Shown: positions 55,057-63,909, counted from the stretch's first letter. The stretch is 64,000 nucleotides of DNA from Cyanobacteriota bacterium (GCA_022402445.1 JAKRSF010000013.1:186001-250000), one strand, 5' to 3'. Numbers and translations are program-made. The notes: a model not told the origin generated them from the letters alone.

Positions 55057-55431
55057 CTACCGCGATCGCAAATCTAGGGCAGCAACGGAGGCGGCCCTTG
55101 CCGCCAAGGCACTATCACTTTCCGTCGTGCCAGAAACCTTGATGAGCTTCGCCAACTCCTGAAGCTGGGCCACCGCTTCGGCCCCTTCGAGCTTCATCAG
55201 TTCGCGATCGTCGCGCATCTCTGTCCAGGTGATGCCGTAGTCAGAGACGAGGAAGCGAATCAAATGGTTATCGCCTAGGCTCACCATAAACGATGCACTG
55301 TTCATTTGATCGCCACAGGTGTAGCAGGATGCCAGATATCCTCGTCGCTCTAACACAATGGCTAAGGCTTGGAGGCTCATGACCAGATCCCGCACGAACT
55401 GACGGTGCTGTTCGGCAAGTCTTAGAAACAC
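55057..55431 (-). CDS. DUF1815 protein
   Basis: The first ~100 of 124 residues match a cyanobacterial family I recognise as DUF1815: 'LAEQHRQFVRDLVMSLQALA', 'YLASCYTCGDQMNSASFMV', 'LIRFLVSDYGITWTEMRDDR'. The two Cys in SCYTCGDQ might bind metal; this is inference. The start is GTG 55431. A Fur-box-like AT-rich site lies about 170 bases upstream. Function unknown. Confidence 0.82.
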   Translation of the reverse strand: MFLRLAEQHRQFVRDLVMSLQALAIVLERRGYLASCYTCGDQMNSASFMVSLGDNHLIRFLVSDYGITWTEMRDDRELMKLEGAEAVAQLQELAKLIKVSGTTESDSALAARAASVAALDLRSR

Positions 55432-55783
55432 GGCCTACTCCCGATTGTCTCTGTTCATTCTAGGGGCTCTCTATGCTTTTTATATTCTCTTAAGGTTTTC
55501 GGCAACTGCCCTTGGGCGGGTTTGGCGGGGGCTTGGGGCGCGGTGAAGGCCCGTCCTTGGGGGGTTTAGGGGGTGTGGGACGGGGGAAAAATTAAAAATG
55601 ATAACAATTGATAATGTTTTGGGGCTCGAATGATGCGATCGCGGGGGACCGGCCCCGGTTTTGCTGGGGGAAATGATCCCTGAAACCGTTGCGGGGCGGT
55701 CGGTTATGCGCAAGGCGATCGCGGCGGAGCCCCACCCAAGGGCGCGTTACAATTCCCCCTTGATGGATTGATGGACTGAAAAG
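55432..55783. other. Gene-free stretch with an AT-rich regulatory patch
   Basis: The only clear features are an AT-rich patch at 55590-55620 and, near 55440-55500, TTTTATATTCTCTTAAGG, which may hold the DUF1815 promoter. The remaining sequence has no gene. Confidence 0.4.
55599..55615. promoter_or_regulatory. Fur-box-like AT-rich site
   Basis: TGATAACAATTGATAAT contains two direct TGATAA hexamers and adjacent NATWAT units, as seen in Fur sites. It may regulate the DUF1815 gene downstream on the minus strand. The 15-base palindrome match is weaker than at 22635. Confidence 0.35.
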
Positions 55784-56002
55784 TTAGTTGGCCAGTTCCC
55801 ACCAGCCCAGGCCCGGTCCAATGAAGCGGATGGTCACCCACAGGGCGATCGCGAGGCCAATGCCGATCCAGGCCCCGCGACTGGTCCAGGCCACAAAGTC
55901 CGCCGACTGCTTTTTGGTGATGGGAATACCGGGCAAAATCCGGTCCACATCTTTGCCGTAGTCGTCACCGAGGATGGTTTTCCGCCGTTTGGATTCTCCC
56001 AT
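55784..56002 (-). CDS. DUF2839 membrane protein
   Basis: The 72-residue protein begins MGESKRRKTILGDDYG, then 'DRILPGIPITKKQSADF', and ends with one transmembrane helix ('GAWIGIGLAIALWVTIRFIG') and WWEL. This is the DUF2839 pattern of cyanobacteria. Function unknown. It stands alone on the minus strand. Confidence 0.85.
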   Translation of the reverse strand: MGESKRRKTILGDDYGKDVDRILPGIPITKKQSADFVAWTSRGAWIGIGLAIALWVTIRFIGPGLGWWELAN

Positions 56003-56182
56003 GGGGTTTGGGCACCGATTGTGCTTGTGTGAAGGGGCTAGCCGAGCAGCCGCCGGGGTGCATCCACAAACTGCATCAAAAACCCGTGGGCTGTGGCGCT
56101 GGAGCGTGAGGGTCTATCCTATCGCGATCGCGGTGACCCCTTAATGGTTGTCATGGTTGCCCCATTGCCCTGCCCTAATCCC

Positions 56183-57838
56183 CTAGGGCCCTGGGGTCGG
56201 AAAGAGCCAGTGGGGATCGAGGTAGCTGGTGCGGGCGATGGGGCTGAGGGCTCCGAGGACTTGCTGGCCGTAGCTGCGCCGCACCACCCGCGTATCGAGC
56301 AGGGCAATGAGGCTGCGGCGATCGCCGGGGGAGTCGCGATCGCCCGCCCGCATGGGGGCCACCGCCCGTTGCAGTTCACTGAGGGCCGTCGGCAGCAGGT
56401 ATAGGCGAAACCAGTCCCGCCGGTGGCGTTTGTAGTTGTCCACCCGGGCCGCCACGCGGGGATCTTCGAGGGAGGGGATCGGCAGGGCGGTGATGATCAA
56501 GAGGGTGGGGACGGGGAGATGTCGCTGGCGATCGCGCCAAAATTCCCAGCCGGTGACGAGGATGCCGTTGTCGTCGGGGCAGGTTTCTTCGACGCGCACC
56601 CGCCGGCCAAATTCCGCCGCGAGGTGGGAGCCCACCTGGGCCTTGAGGGGCACGTCCCCCACGAGGATGACGGTGAAGCCGCCGCCGGTGGGATGGTTGC
56701 CGTAGAGCCCCAGCAGGGCATGGATCTGTTGCAGCAGCGCCCGTTGGAAGTGGGGGGTGTTCGGAAAGGGCAGGTGTTCGGGGAGGTAGAGCTGGAGGGA
56801 GTCGCTGTGGCGATCGGGCAGGAATTTGAGGCAGGTGGCGCGATCGCGGTCTTGGTTGAAGTCCTGATCGCTGCTGAGGTCGCGGTCTTGGTCGTGATCC
56901 TCAAAGCCGATGCGTTCCTTAAAGGTGACAGCTTCCGGGTCGGGATCGAGGACCGGGCCGATCAGGACCACGGGCTGCTGGGGCCACAGGGGGGCGAGGC
57001 GATCGGCGACGGTGACGGGGCTGGCGGTGAGGCGAAAGAGGCCCGTGCGGCGATCGGTTTCCGCCATGGGGATCCAGCCGTCGCGGGTGAGGGTGGGGGC
57101 GAAGGCGCGCCAGGGGCCGGGGAGGGGGCCGGTTTCCTCCAGTTGGGTGAGCAGGTCCAGGAGGATCTGGCGATCGCCGGGGTCGAGGGCGCAGCAGTGG
57201 TAGGGGTTGGCGGGCCGCTGGAAGAGGCTGTGGGTGAGGGCGACGCGGCGATCGCGGATGGGGTTGGCGGCGTCAGGGCGGGCCAGCATCAAGTCGTCCC
57301 AGTCCCTCGGGGTGAGGGTTTTGGTGAGCCAGTCCCGGCACCAGGATTCGAGATCGTCGGCCCCATCGATGACCGTTGCGAGGCCCGCGAGGCGGCGGAC
57401 GGGGCTGAAGGCGTCCTGGAGCCACTGTTGGGGGGAAATGAGCAAAAGGCCGTGGGGGGCGATCGCGCGATCGGTCCCGCTGAAACCGTGGCTGAAGCTG
57501 GGGGAGTCAGGCCAGAGATGAATCGGTTTGGGCTGCCAGTGGGGCAGGGTTTGGAGCCAATCCTGGAGCTTGGGGAGTTCCACCTGGCGCAGGCGCTGCT
57601 GCACGGCTTCGGGGGCAACAATCACCACCGGTTCTGGCCACAGGAGGGCGGGGGCTAGATAGCTCAGGCGGTGGCGATCGCAGCCCATGGCCGTGCCCGT
57701 TTGCAGAATGGCGCTGCGCCGGAGCCGCATGGCCCGAGCCACCAGTCGCGCCATGGTCAGGTGGTGCGCCCAGGATCGTTCTGACTGGGCCGCCCGCAGA
57801 AAGGCGCGGAGTTGTTGATGGACCTCGACTTCGATCAC
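56183..57838 (-). CDS. Rad3/DinG-like helicase with degenerate Walker motifs (pseudo-helicase)
   Basis: Alignment by eye to XPD/DinG helicases is clear at both ends: 'LVARAMRLRRSAILQTGTAMG' parallels motif I, 'VVIVAPEAVQQRL' motif Ia, VIDGADDLESW motif II, and 'ILVTGWEFWRD', 'LLIITALPIPSLEDPRVAAR' and 'LIALLDTRVVRRSYG' the C-terminal motifs. In motif I the GKT is replaced by MGCD, and the DEAH box is replaced by DGAD, so ATP hydrolysis is unlikely. No Fe-S cluster cysteine cluster is seen. The start is taken as GTG 57838 (VIEVEVHQ). It is divergent from the TPR gene. Confidence 0.7.
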   Translation of the reverse strand: MIEVEVHQQLRAFLRAAQSERSWAHHLTMARLVARAMRLRRSAILQTGTAMGCDRHRLSYLAPALLWPEPVVIVAPEAVQQRLRQVELPKLQDWLQTLPHWQPKPIHLWPDSPSFSHGFSGTDRAIAPHGLLLISPQQWLQDAFSPVRRLAGLATVIDGADDLESWCRDWLTKTLTPRDWDDLMLARPDAANPIRDRRVALTHSLFQRPANPYHCCALDPGDRQILLDLLTQLEETGPLPGPWRAFAPTLTRDGWIPMAETDRRTGLFRLTASPVTVADRLAPLWPQQPVVLIGPVLDPDPEAVTFKERIGFEDHDQDRDLSSDQDFNQDRDRATCLKFLPDRHSDSLQLYLPEHLPFPNTPHFQRALLQQIHALLGLYGNHPTGGGFTVILVGDVPLKAQVGSHLAAEFGRRVRVEETCPDDNGILVTGWEFWRDRQRHLPVPTLLIITALPIPSLEDPRVAARVDNYKRHRRDWFRLYLLPTALSELQRAVAPMRAGDRDSPGDRRSLIALLDTRVVRRSYGQQVLGALSPIARTSYLDPHWLFPTPGP

Positions 57839-58135
57839 GGGGCGGCGGCGGGGCGGCGAATGGCGAATGTTCTCTAGCGTGGCACAAAAGCGACGCGGAG
57901 ATGGGGGGATGGACTGGCGGGGCCACAGGGTAGCAGGGCCACGGGGCGGCGGGTCCACGGGGCGGCGGTGCGATCGCGATTGTCCTGACTCGGGGCGATC
58001 GCCCTGGAAGGATTGGGTACCATCGGGGGCTCATGGTTTGGTTGGGCAACGGCCAAGGCTGCCGTTCGCCGGTGGGTTGCTATCTACGCCGATCCTTTCA
58101 CCCCATCTCCGTTGCCAGAGCGCTGAGCGATCGCC

Positions 58136-60235
58136 ATGCAGACCACCCTCCCCCGTGTCCATCTTTCCCCGCGATCGGCGGTGACCCGTACTCCGGGGGC
58201 TTCCTTGGCGGCGGGCTCCCCGTGGAATCAGCAGGTCTATGGCCGCTTGCAGCGGACGCTTCAGGGGGCGGCGGGGCGACGATCGCGCCTGTTGGCGGTG
58301 TGTGATGATCTGCGGGAGCGCGATCGCCTGGTGCAGCGCCTCGATCACGACTGTGGTTCCTTGGGCATGGCGCTTTTGCCGTCACCGTTCGGGGTGGCGC
58401 GATCGCGGGAGGCGGCATCCATGGCCGTGCCCTCCGTGGTGCAACTGGATCCCCATGGCCCAGGGCCAGCCCCCGTCACCGCCACGATTGAGACGGCCGT
58501 CGCCCGCGCGATCGCCCCCCAGGACTCCACAACAGAAACCCTGGCCCTGCTGCAACTGTGCGGCATTGAGCAGTTCACCCGCCTGTCCGCCCGCCATCAA
58601 CAGGCCCTGCTGCGGCAACTGGACGACGGGGCCGACCGGATGGCGATCGCCCCCGTGGCCTGGGTGATTTGGCTGCCCCGGCCGTGGCTCGATGCCATTC
58701 GCCAGTCCGCCCCCCGGCTGTGGGCATTGCAGACGGCGACCGTATTTGAATTTGAGGGGGATCCCACCCCGACGCCCCTTGCGTCCCCTGCGGATCATCG
58801 GCCTGCAGCGCTAATCACGTCCCGGCCCGATGGGTGGCGATCGCCCCTGCGCCTCGATGGAGTCATCTCCCAATCCCCCAGAATTGCGACCGCACCCGAT
58901 CCGTTCCCCAGGGCGCACCGCCCCGCGACCGGTGCAGGGGTCCATTGGCGACCCGGCTGGCGGGCCTGGATGCGATCGCTCCAGAACACCCCGGACCTGG
59001 GGAAGGGGGATGGGGACCTTCAGGAGCTAGAGCGGGCCTGTGGTCTGGGCTGTCAACTGCTGGAGCGGACGGATCTGACCCCGGCGGATCGGGGGGAATT
59101 GCTGGCGGATTTGTCCCGGTGCTTCAGTTTGCAGTTGGCCTATTTGACCCAGGTTGCCCCGGCGGCCCCTGTCGATCGCCAACGGTGGCAGCGGGTTTGT
59201 GAGCAGGCGATCGAGGCGACCCAACGGGCGATCGCCCTGCTGCCCGAGCGGTTTGCTGAGGGGGTGATTTCCCCTGGGGATGGTGGGGATTTGGGGGTGG
59301 AGGATCGCCCCACGGCCGCCGCGATCGCCTTTGATCTGCACCGCCGCCTGGGGTATTTGCTGACGGAGCGGGTGCGGCAGGGGGTCAATGGGGCCGCCGG
59401 TTGGCAGGCGGTGGTGGATGCCTACGGCCGCGCGATCTCGATCGCCACCGCCGAAGGGACGCCTCCGGATCTCGATGCCCTCATTGCCACCTACAACAAC
59501 CTGGGTACGGCCTACTGGAACCTGGCCCCCCACGACCCGACCCCCCAGGCGCTCCAGGGGGCGATCGCCGCCTATCGGGCCGCCCTGGCCTACTATGGCC
59601 CCTCGGACAGCGCCCTCCCCCCCGACGAGCGCTACGGCCTTCTGCAAACCAACCTGGGCACCACCTATCTATATCTCGCTAACCGGGGTGAAAACGGCCC
59701 CTGGCTGGATTTGGCCATTGAGGCGTTCCGCGCGGCCCTGCCCCATCGCCCCGTCGCCACCCACCCCGCCGCCCATGGGGCCACTCAACTGAATCTAGGT
59801 ACGGCCCACTGGCGGCGCTATCGCCAAATGGCCCCCACCGCTGCCCCCCAACCGCCTGCGGATTTGCTCCACGCGATCGCGGCCTACGAAGCGACCTTAC
59901 AAATCCCCGTGCCCGCCGACCAGCCCAGCCCGCCCTACCGCCGCGATGCCGCCCGCCATCTGGGTTTGGCCTACTATCACCTGGCGACGGTGTTTGGGTC
60001 TTGGCTCGATCGCGATCGCCGTCGCACGGCCCTAGAACGCGCCTTCCATGCCTACCGCCAAAGCCTGGATTTGCCCCCCCAAACCCATCCCCACCGGGAT
60101 CTATTAATCAGTGCCCTCCTGCGGACGCTCCAGGCGATCGCGCGGCAGGACGGCCCCGATGCCCAGCGCCACGCCCTCAATCAACTTCCCGGCCCTTGGA
60201 TTGCGCCAATTCTTGAGCAGCTCAAACCCCTTTGA
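58136..60235 (+). CDS. TPR protein with cyanobacterial N-terminal domain
   Basis: The N-terminal ~240 residues (from 'WNQQVYGRLQRTLQGAAG' and 'LLAVCDDLRERDRLVQRL') are alpha/beta and include WVIWLPRPWL, a layout like a P-loop domain without a Walker A. Residues from about 300 to 690 are TPR-like helices, with 'IATYNNLGTAYWNLA', 'LLQTNLGTTYLYLA' and 'HLGLAYYHLATVF' as clear repeats. It is probably a scaffold. The gene starts 297 bases from the pseudo-helicase start, head to head. Confidence 0.75.
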   Translation: MQTTLPRVHLSPRSAVTRTPGASLAAGSPWNQQVYGRLQRTLQGAAGRRSRLLAVCDDLRERDRLVQRLDHDCGSLGMALLPSPFGVARSREAASMAVPSVVQLDPHGPGPAPVTATIETAVARAIAPQDSTTETLALLQLCGIEQFTRLSARHQQALLRQLDDGADRMAIAPVAWVIWLPRPWLDAIRQSAPRLWALQTATVFEFEGDPTPTPLASPADHRPAALITSRPDGWRSPLRLDGVISQSPRIATAPDPFPRAHRPATGAGVHWRPGWRAWMRSLQNTPDLGKGDGDLQELERACGLGCQLLERTDLTPADRGELLADLSRCFSLQLAYLTQVAPAAPVDRQRWQRVCEQAIEATQRAIALLPERFAEGVISPGDGGDLGVEDRPTAAAIAFDLHRRLGYLLTERVRQGVNGAAGWQAVVDAYGRAISIATAEGTPPDLDALIATYNNLGTAYWNLAPHDPTPQALQGAIAAYRAALAYYGPSDSALPPDERYGLLQTNLGTTYLYLANRGENGPWLDLAIEAFRAALPHRPVATHPAAHGATQLNLGTAHWRRYRQMAPTAAPQPPADLLHAIAAYEATLQIPVPADQPSPPYRRDAARHLGLAYYHLATVFGSWLDRDRRRTALERAFHAYRQSLDLPPQTHPHRDLLISALLRTLQAIARQDGPDAQRHALNQLPGPWIAPILEQLKPL

Positions 60236-60648
60236 TGGTTAGCCGCGTTTGATATTTTGGGCTGTTTCAATCGAACGCCACATCCTCTCGATCAGTCCTC
60301 GCCACCTCGACCTTGATTACCGATCCATGGGGCAATTGAACGGGGACAGCCTCACTTTGAGAGTCACCAAAATCCATGGAAGCACCATCTCCCGTACGAG
60401 GTCGCTGCCCCCGAGTCTAGCCTTGGTAGACGGGGACGATTGATTGAGTGATGGCTTGCGATGCACAGACTATGCTGACAGTTGAGAAAACCCCGCTCTA
60501 TTCGTGACTGGACGCGCGTATTTCCCCTAAATATTCTGTAACCGTTTCAGCACCAAAACCAGGGCCTCATTCAGTTGTTGCTTAACATACACTGGAATTA
60601 GGTTGCCCATGGTTCAAAACCCGCCACATACCTGCGTTTCCGTTAATA
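60236..60648. other. Decayed islet, lower GC
   Basis: The sequence is less GC-rich than the surroundings and contains short broken frames. One on the minus strand (60527-60610) encodes 27 residues beginning MGNLIPVYVKQQLNE, with no clear identity. Another is the gene remnant listed at 60267-60377. Confidence 0.4.
60267..60377 (-). pseudogene. Truncated CU044_2847 (trypsin-co-occurring domain 1) remnant
   Basis: A 36-residue ORF reads MDFGDSQSEAVPVQLPHG then SVIKVEVARTDREDVAFD and stops. The phrase 'VPVQLPHGSVIKVEV...REDVAF' is like the N-terminal third of CU044_2847-family proteins, whose remaining ~70 residues are missing. No ribosome site is seen. It appears to be a decayed gene. Confidence 0.45.
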
Positions 60649-60885
60649 ATGCCGACAGTTCTTCAGGTTGGTCCCTATGGCTTCATCTTTTTCAGTTCCG
60701 ATCGCGGCGAACCGGCCCATATTCACGTCAAGCGTGATCGGCAACTGGCTAAATTTTGGTTGAGTCCCGTTGCCCTCGCCAAGAATCGAGGGTTTAGGGA
60801 TCATGAACTCAATGAAATGATGCGGCTTGTTGAGGAACACGAACAGCAATTGCTAGAGGCTTGGCATGATTACTTTGGCGCTTGA
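60649..60885 (+). CDS. DUF4160 protein
   Basis: The 78 residues contain 'MPTVLQVGPYGFIFFSSDRGEP' (partly quoted) and PAHIHVKRDRQLAKFWL, then ELNEMMRLVEEHEQQLLEAW, the DUF4160 pattern. Members are usually paired with DUF2442 and suspected to act as a toxin-antitoxin-like pair. It overlaps the next gene by 20 bases, so the two are translationally coupled. Confidence 0.88.
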   Translation: MPTVLQVGPYGFIFFSSDRGEPAHIHVKRDRQLAKFWLSPVALAKNRGFRDHELNEMMRLVEEHEQQLLEAWHDYFGA

Positions 60886-61162
60886 AATTGAACCCCTAGC
60901 GGCAGAAGTGCGAGTGACCGATGAGCACCTGGTTGTGGATTTGGTAGATGGGCGCAGTTTGTCGGTGCCTCTGGCTTGGTATCCGCGCCTGCTCCATGGC
61001 TCCCCCGCAGAACGACAAAATTGGCAGCTTTTGGGGGAGGGGTTTGCGATTGAATGGCTAGATCTAGATGAGCATATCGGGATTGAAGGACTGCTGGCCG
61101 GTCGGCGCAGCGGCGAAAGTGATCAGTCCTTTGAGCGATGGCTGGCGATGCGAGAATGTTGA
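60866..61162 (+). CDS. DUF2442 protein
   Basis: The 98 residues match DUF2442: 'VTDEHLVVDLVDGRSLSVPL' and 'NWQLLGEGFAIEWLDLDEHI' with the terminal GLLAGRRSGES. The start at 60866 lies inside the DUF4160 gene. The pair is a candidate toxin-antitoxin module; which part is toxic, if any, is unknown. Confidence 0.88.
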   Translation: MITLALEIEPLAAEVRVTDEHLVVDLVDGRSLSVPLAWYPRLLHGSPAERQNWQLLGEGFAIEWLDLDEHIGIEGLLAGRRSGESDQSFERWLAMREC

Positions 61163-61288
61163 TGAACTTTGCGTTGATGGATTGAGGGGATCCTACGTTT
61201 CAATTGAACTGGGGCCGCTGGAACTGATGGCCACCGAAGCCCATGGTCTTCCGCCCCAATTCACCTCGATGGGGCGCGGCCCCCAGGT

Positions 61289-62026
61289 CTAGGATCCTGG
61301 CCCATCGTCATAGGCCACCTGATGCCAAGTCACCCGATCGCGGCCCGGATCATAGCAACAGTAGGTCGCCAAACCGGGTATCCGCCCCACCGTTCCCACC
61401 CCAACCCCCCACAGCCCCTGGAGCACCATTGGGTGCGATCGCGTCCCCTCCAGTGTGCGTAGGCGATCGTCCCCCCGCCCCTCGACAAGATCGTAGCGAA
61501 ACGCCAACCCCGACCGGCCACAGAATAGGCGACGGGCCTGCACCCGCCCGAGGCGATCGAGCCAGAGCCACGGGGGCGTCTGCGGCGTCAGGCAATCCTC
61601 GACCCCCACCGCACTGCCGTGGGCGAGCAAACAATCCAGTTCCACCACCGCCAAATCTAGCGATCGCATCCACTCCACCGCTGATCGCGACACGGACCGC
61701 CACAGGCCCTCCACCGCCGCCGCCCCCCAGCGTTCCACCAAATCCGCCGCCCCCGCCTCCGGCCCCAGGGCATACAGCGACAAACACCGCTCCTCCCACA
61801 GGCCCAGACACACCTCCGGTAGCAGCTCCCCCGGCCTCGGGGTGACCAGCCGCTCAATCAACCGATCATTCATCGCCGGCTGCGATCGCGCCCCCCAGCC
61901 AATCACATCCCCCAGCACAAACAGCCGATCCACCGTCACCACCCCCCGAGACCGCCGGGGCACATCCGCCAACACCGCCTCATAGGCCCGCAAATTACCC
62001 TCAATCCCCGACGCGATCGCCCACAT
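61289..62026 (-). CDS. Degenerate metallophosphoesterase-like protein
   Basis: The 245 residues follow the calcineurin-like fold (LFVLGDVIGWGARSQ is the second block), but three blocks are altered: the DxH block is SGIEGNLRA, the GN(H/Y)D block is GLWEE and the GHTH block is GRSGLAF. Only GD and one HG (LLAHGSA) remain, so it is probably inactive. The paralogue immediately upstream on the same strand keeps more ligands, so this one may be a regulatory partner. Start is ATG 62026. Confidence 0.7.
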   Translation of the reverse strand: MWAIASGIEGNLRAYEAVLADVPRRSRGVVTVDRLFVLGDVIGWGARSQPAMNDRLIERLVTPRPGELLPEVCLGLWEERCLSLYALGPEAGAADLVERWGAAAVEGLWRSVSRSAVEWMRSLDLAVVELDCLLAHGSAVGVEDCLTPQTPPWLWLDRLGRVQARRLFCGRSGLAFRYDLVEGRGDDRLRTLEGTRSHPMVLQGLWGVGVGTVGRIPGLATYCCYDPGRDRVTWHQVAYDDGPGS

Positions 62027-62109
62027 GGCTCCCCTCCTCCCCGCCGCTATGAATCAGCAGCAATTATCACAAAAGCAAGAATCCTAAATCCCCGACCCCG
62101 CAAAACGCC

Positions 62110-62958
62110 CTAGCGGGCACAAACATGGCTCGCATCCTCCGCCCGCTCCGCATAGTCCAGCCCCTTCGCCAAGCGCCACGCAAAAATCATCGGCAGGCCG
62201 CGCTCCAGGATCGCCGCACAGGTTTTATCCACCGCATAGGGCACCTCCCGCAGCTCCACCGCCCCCGACTCGTCATCGAACAGCACATAGGTGGCATGGG
62301 GCCGACCGTGGCGCGGCTCCCCCACGGACCCCGCATTGATCAAGTGGCGCACGGGGACGGTCACCGTATGATCCACCGGAGGGGCGTCCCCAGGAATGCT
62401 CCGTTGATCAGGGGCCTCGGCGATCACCGTCCGCAACTGAATCCCATCGAGCGATCGCGCATAGGGAATGTGCGTATGGCCACAGAACAGCACATCCGCC
62501 CCCGCCCCCAAAACCCGTTCGAGGGCCATGAACGCATCCATCTCCGCCAACAGATATTCATGGGCACTACTGGGGCTGCCATGGACAAACACCAGCCGCC
62601 CCGCCGCCGTCTCCAGCGCCAAACTCTCCGGCAACTGGGCCAAAAACGCGCGATTGTCCGCCGTCAGCACCCCATCAGTCCACCGGTGGGCCAACCGCCC
62701 CCGCCGTTCCGCCAGCAGGGACGGATAGCTACATTCACAGGCATTCAACCCCTCGACAATATCCTCATCCCAACAGCCCTGGACCGTCGGAATCGCCAGC
62801 GATCGCACCCGCTCTACCACCTCATTAGGGTAGGGACCATAGCCCACCAAATCCCCCAAGCAATGGATCGCCTCCGCCCCCTGCCGCTCCAGATCCAGCA
62901 GCACCGCATCAAACGCCTCCAAATTGCCGTGGATACAGGATAAAATTGCGCGCTTCAT
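62110..62958 (-). CDS. Metallophosphoesterase with Cys substitutions
   Basis: The protein has metallophosphoesterase blocks 'ILSCIHGNLEAFDAVL', 'CLGDLVGYGPYPNEVVERV', 'VQGCWDEDIVEG', FVHGSP and 'FCGHTHIP'. Compared with canonical sites, the first Asp (SDIHGN) is Cys and the Asn/His of GNHD is Cys-Trp (GCWDED). GD, HG and GHTH are kept. The start is ATG 62958 (MKRAILS); a longer frame to 63018 is less likely. It lies between a CobW-like gene and a degenerate paralogue, all on the minus strand. Confidence 0.8.
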   Translation of the reverse strand: MKRAILSCIHGNLEAFDAVLLDLERQGAEAIHCLGDLVGYGPYPNEVVERVRSLAIPTVQGCWDEDIVEGLNACECSYPSLLAERRGRLAHRWTDGVLTADNRAFLAQLPESLALETAAGRLVFVHGSPSSAHEYLLAEMDAFMALERVLGAGADVLFCGHTHIPYARSLDGIQLRTVIAEAPDQRSIPGDAPPVDHTVTVPVRHLINAGSVGEPRHGRPHATYVLFDDESGAVELREVPYAVDKTCAAILERGLPMIFAWRLAKGLDYAERAEDASHVCAR

Positions 62959-63024
62959 TCGATCATTCCCCGCCACTCTCGATCCGTTCACCCACCCAGG
63001 CCGCCCTGTCCAACCCATCCCCCA

Positions 63025-63909
63025 TCAGCCCATCTCATCCGCCCCCTGGGCCATCCCTAGATCCGTCTGTAGATAATGCTGATGGGCCATCAAAAGGTCA
63101 TCGTCTAGGGCAGACTGCTCCAAACCCAACCGCAAATCCGGCCGGTTGAGCCCCTGACCCACCACCTCCAGGGCGCTGGGGCGATCGGGGCGACCCACCC
63201 GGCACGGCTCCAGGGGCAGCTCCCGATAGACCGTCTCGCTCCCCCGGCGATAGTCAAAGGCAAACATCTCACCGTCCGCGAAATTTAATACCGCCTTGGC
63301 CCGATGCACGGTCCCATAGGCCCCTCCCAACAGTTCTTGCCAGAGCGTATCCAAACTGAGGGGGTCAAACACCTGCCCCGTCAGGTCCAACTGGAGCAGC
63401 TCCGGCGGCTGGGGCTCTGGCGGCATTTCAACCCCCTGGACCTGCGCCGTGGCCCAAGCTTCCCAGGGACCGGGCGACCCGTCGGGGGGCAGCACCACCA
63501 CCCGCTGTCCCCCCAGCCGTTCCAGTTGGGGCAGGCTGGCCATGGGATCGAGGTGGAAGCCGAATTCTAGAAAAACCACCGTCGGTCCGTCCCCTGGAGT
63601 CCGGGGGGTTGCCTCCGATTTGGCTAGGAGGTGCTCCGCGAGATGGCGATCGTCCCAGATGGTCACCGTGGGCCAGCGGGCCTGCATCAGGGTCCGATCC
63701 ACCGCGATCGCCCCGGCGGTCCAGTAGGCGATCGCGGCCTGATCCCCTTGAAGTCGGAACGGGCCATCGGCATCTTCAGCAAGTTGCTCCAAAATCGCCG
63801 CAATCCAAGTGGTCTTACCGGCACCGCTGGGGCCAGCCACCGCCACCACCGGCCCGAGGCCCTCGAGCCCCGTTCCCAAAACGGATGGATCGTATTGAAC
63901 TTGCCCCAT
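63025..63909 (-). CDS. CobW/G3E-like GTPase
   Basis: Residues 26-33 form a P-loop (GPSGAGKTT); 'VVFLEFGFHLDPMASL' matches the G3E Walker B region (E-x-G-x-x-DP), and the C-terminal part ('GAYGTVHRAKAVLNFADGEM', cited in part, then YRELPLEP) matches the CobW C-terminal domain. The CXCC metal-binding motif and a clear NKXD are missing, so it is an atypical member. At 294 residues it is short for the family. CobW proteins insert metals such as zinc or cobalt; here the metal is unknown. It leads two metallophosphoesterase genes, the first 66 bases downstream. Confidence 0.75.
   Translation of the reverse strand: MGQVQYDPSVLGTGLEGLGPVVAVAGPSGAGKTTWIAAILEQLAEDADGPFRLQGDQAAIAYWTAGAIAVDRTLMQARWPTVTIWDDRHLAEHLLAKSEATPRTPGDGPTVVFLEFGFHLDPMASLPQLERLGGQRVVVLPPDGSPGPWEAWATAQVQGVEMPPEPQPPELLQLDLTGQVFDPLSLDTLWQELLGGAYGTVHRAKAVLNFADGEMFAFDYRRGSETVYRELPLEPCRVGRPDRPSALEVVGQGLNRPDLRLGLEQSALDDDLLMAHQHYLQTDLGMAQGADEMG

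Noticed and set aside
56423-57658. 411-residue plus-strand frame opposite the helicase-like gene
   Set aside because: Gly/Glu/Ala-rich shadow composition; the minus strand has recognisable helicase motifs.
60527-60610. 27-residue ORF MGNLIPVYVKQQL...
   Set aside because: Too short, no family similarity, and no clear ribosome site; it may be debris of a decayed gene.
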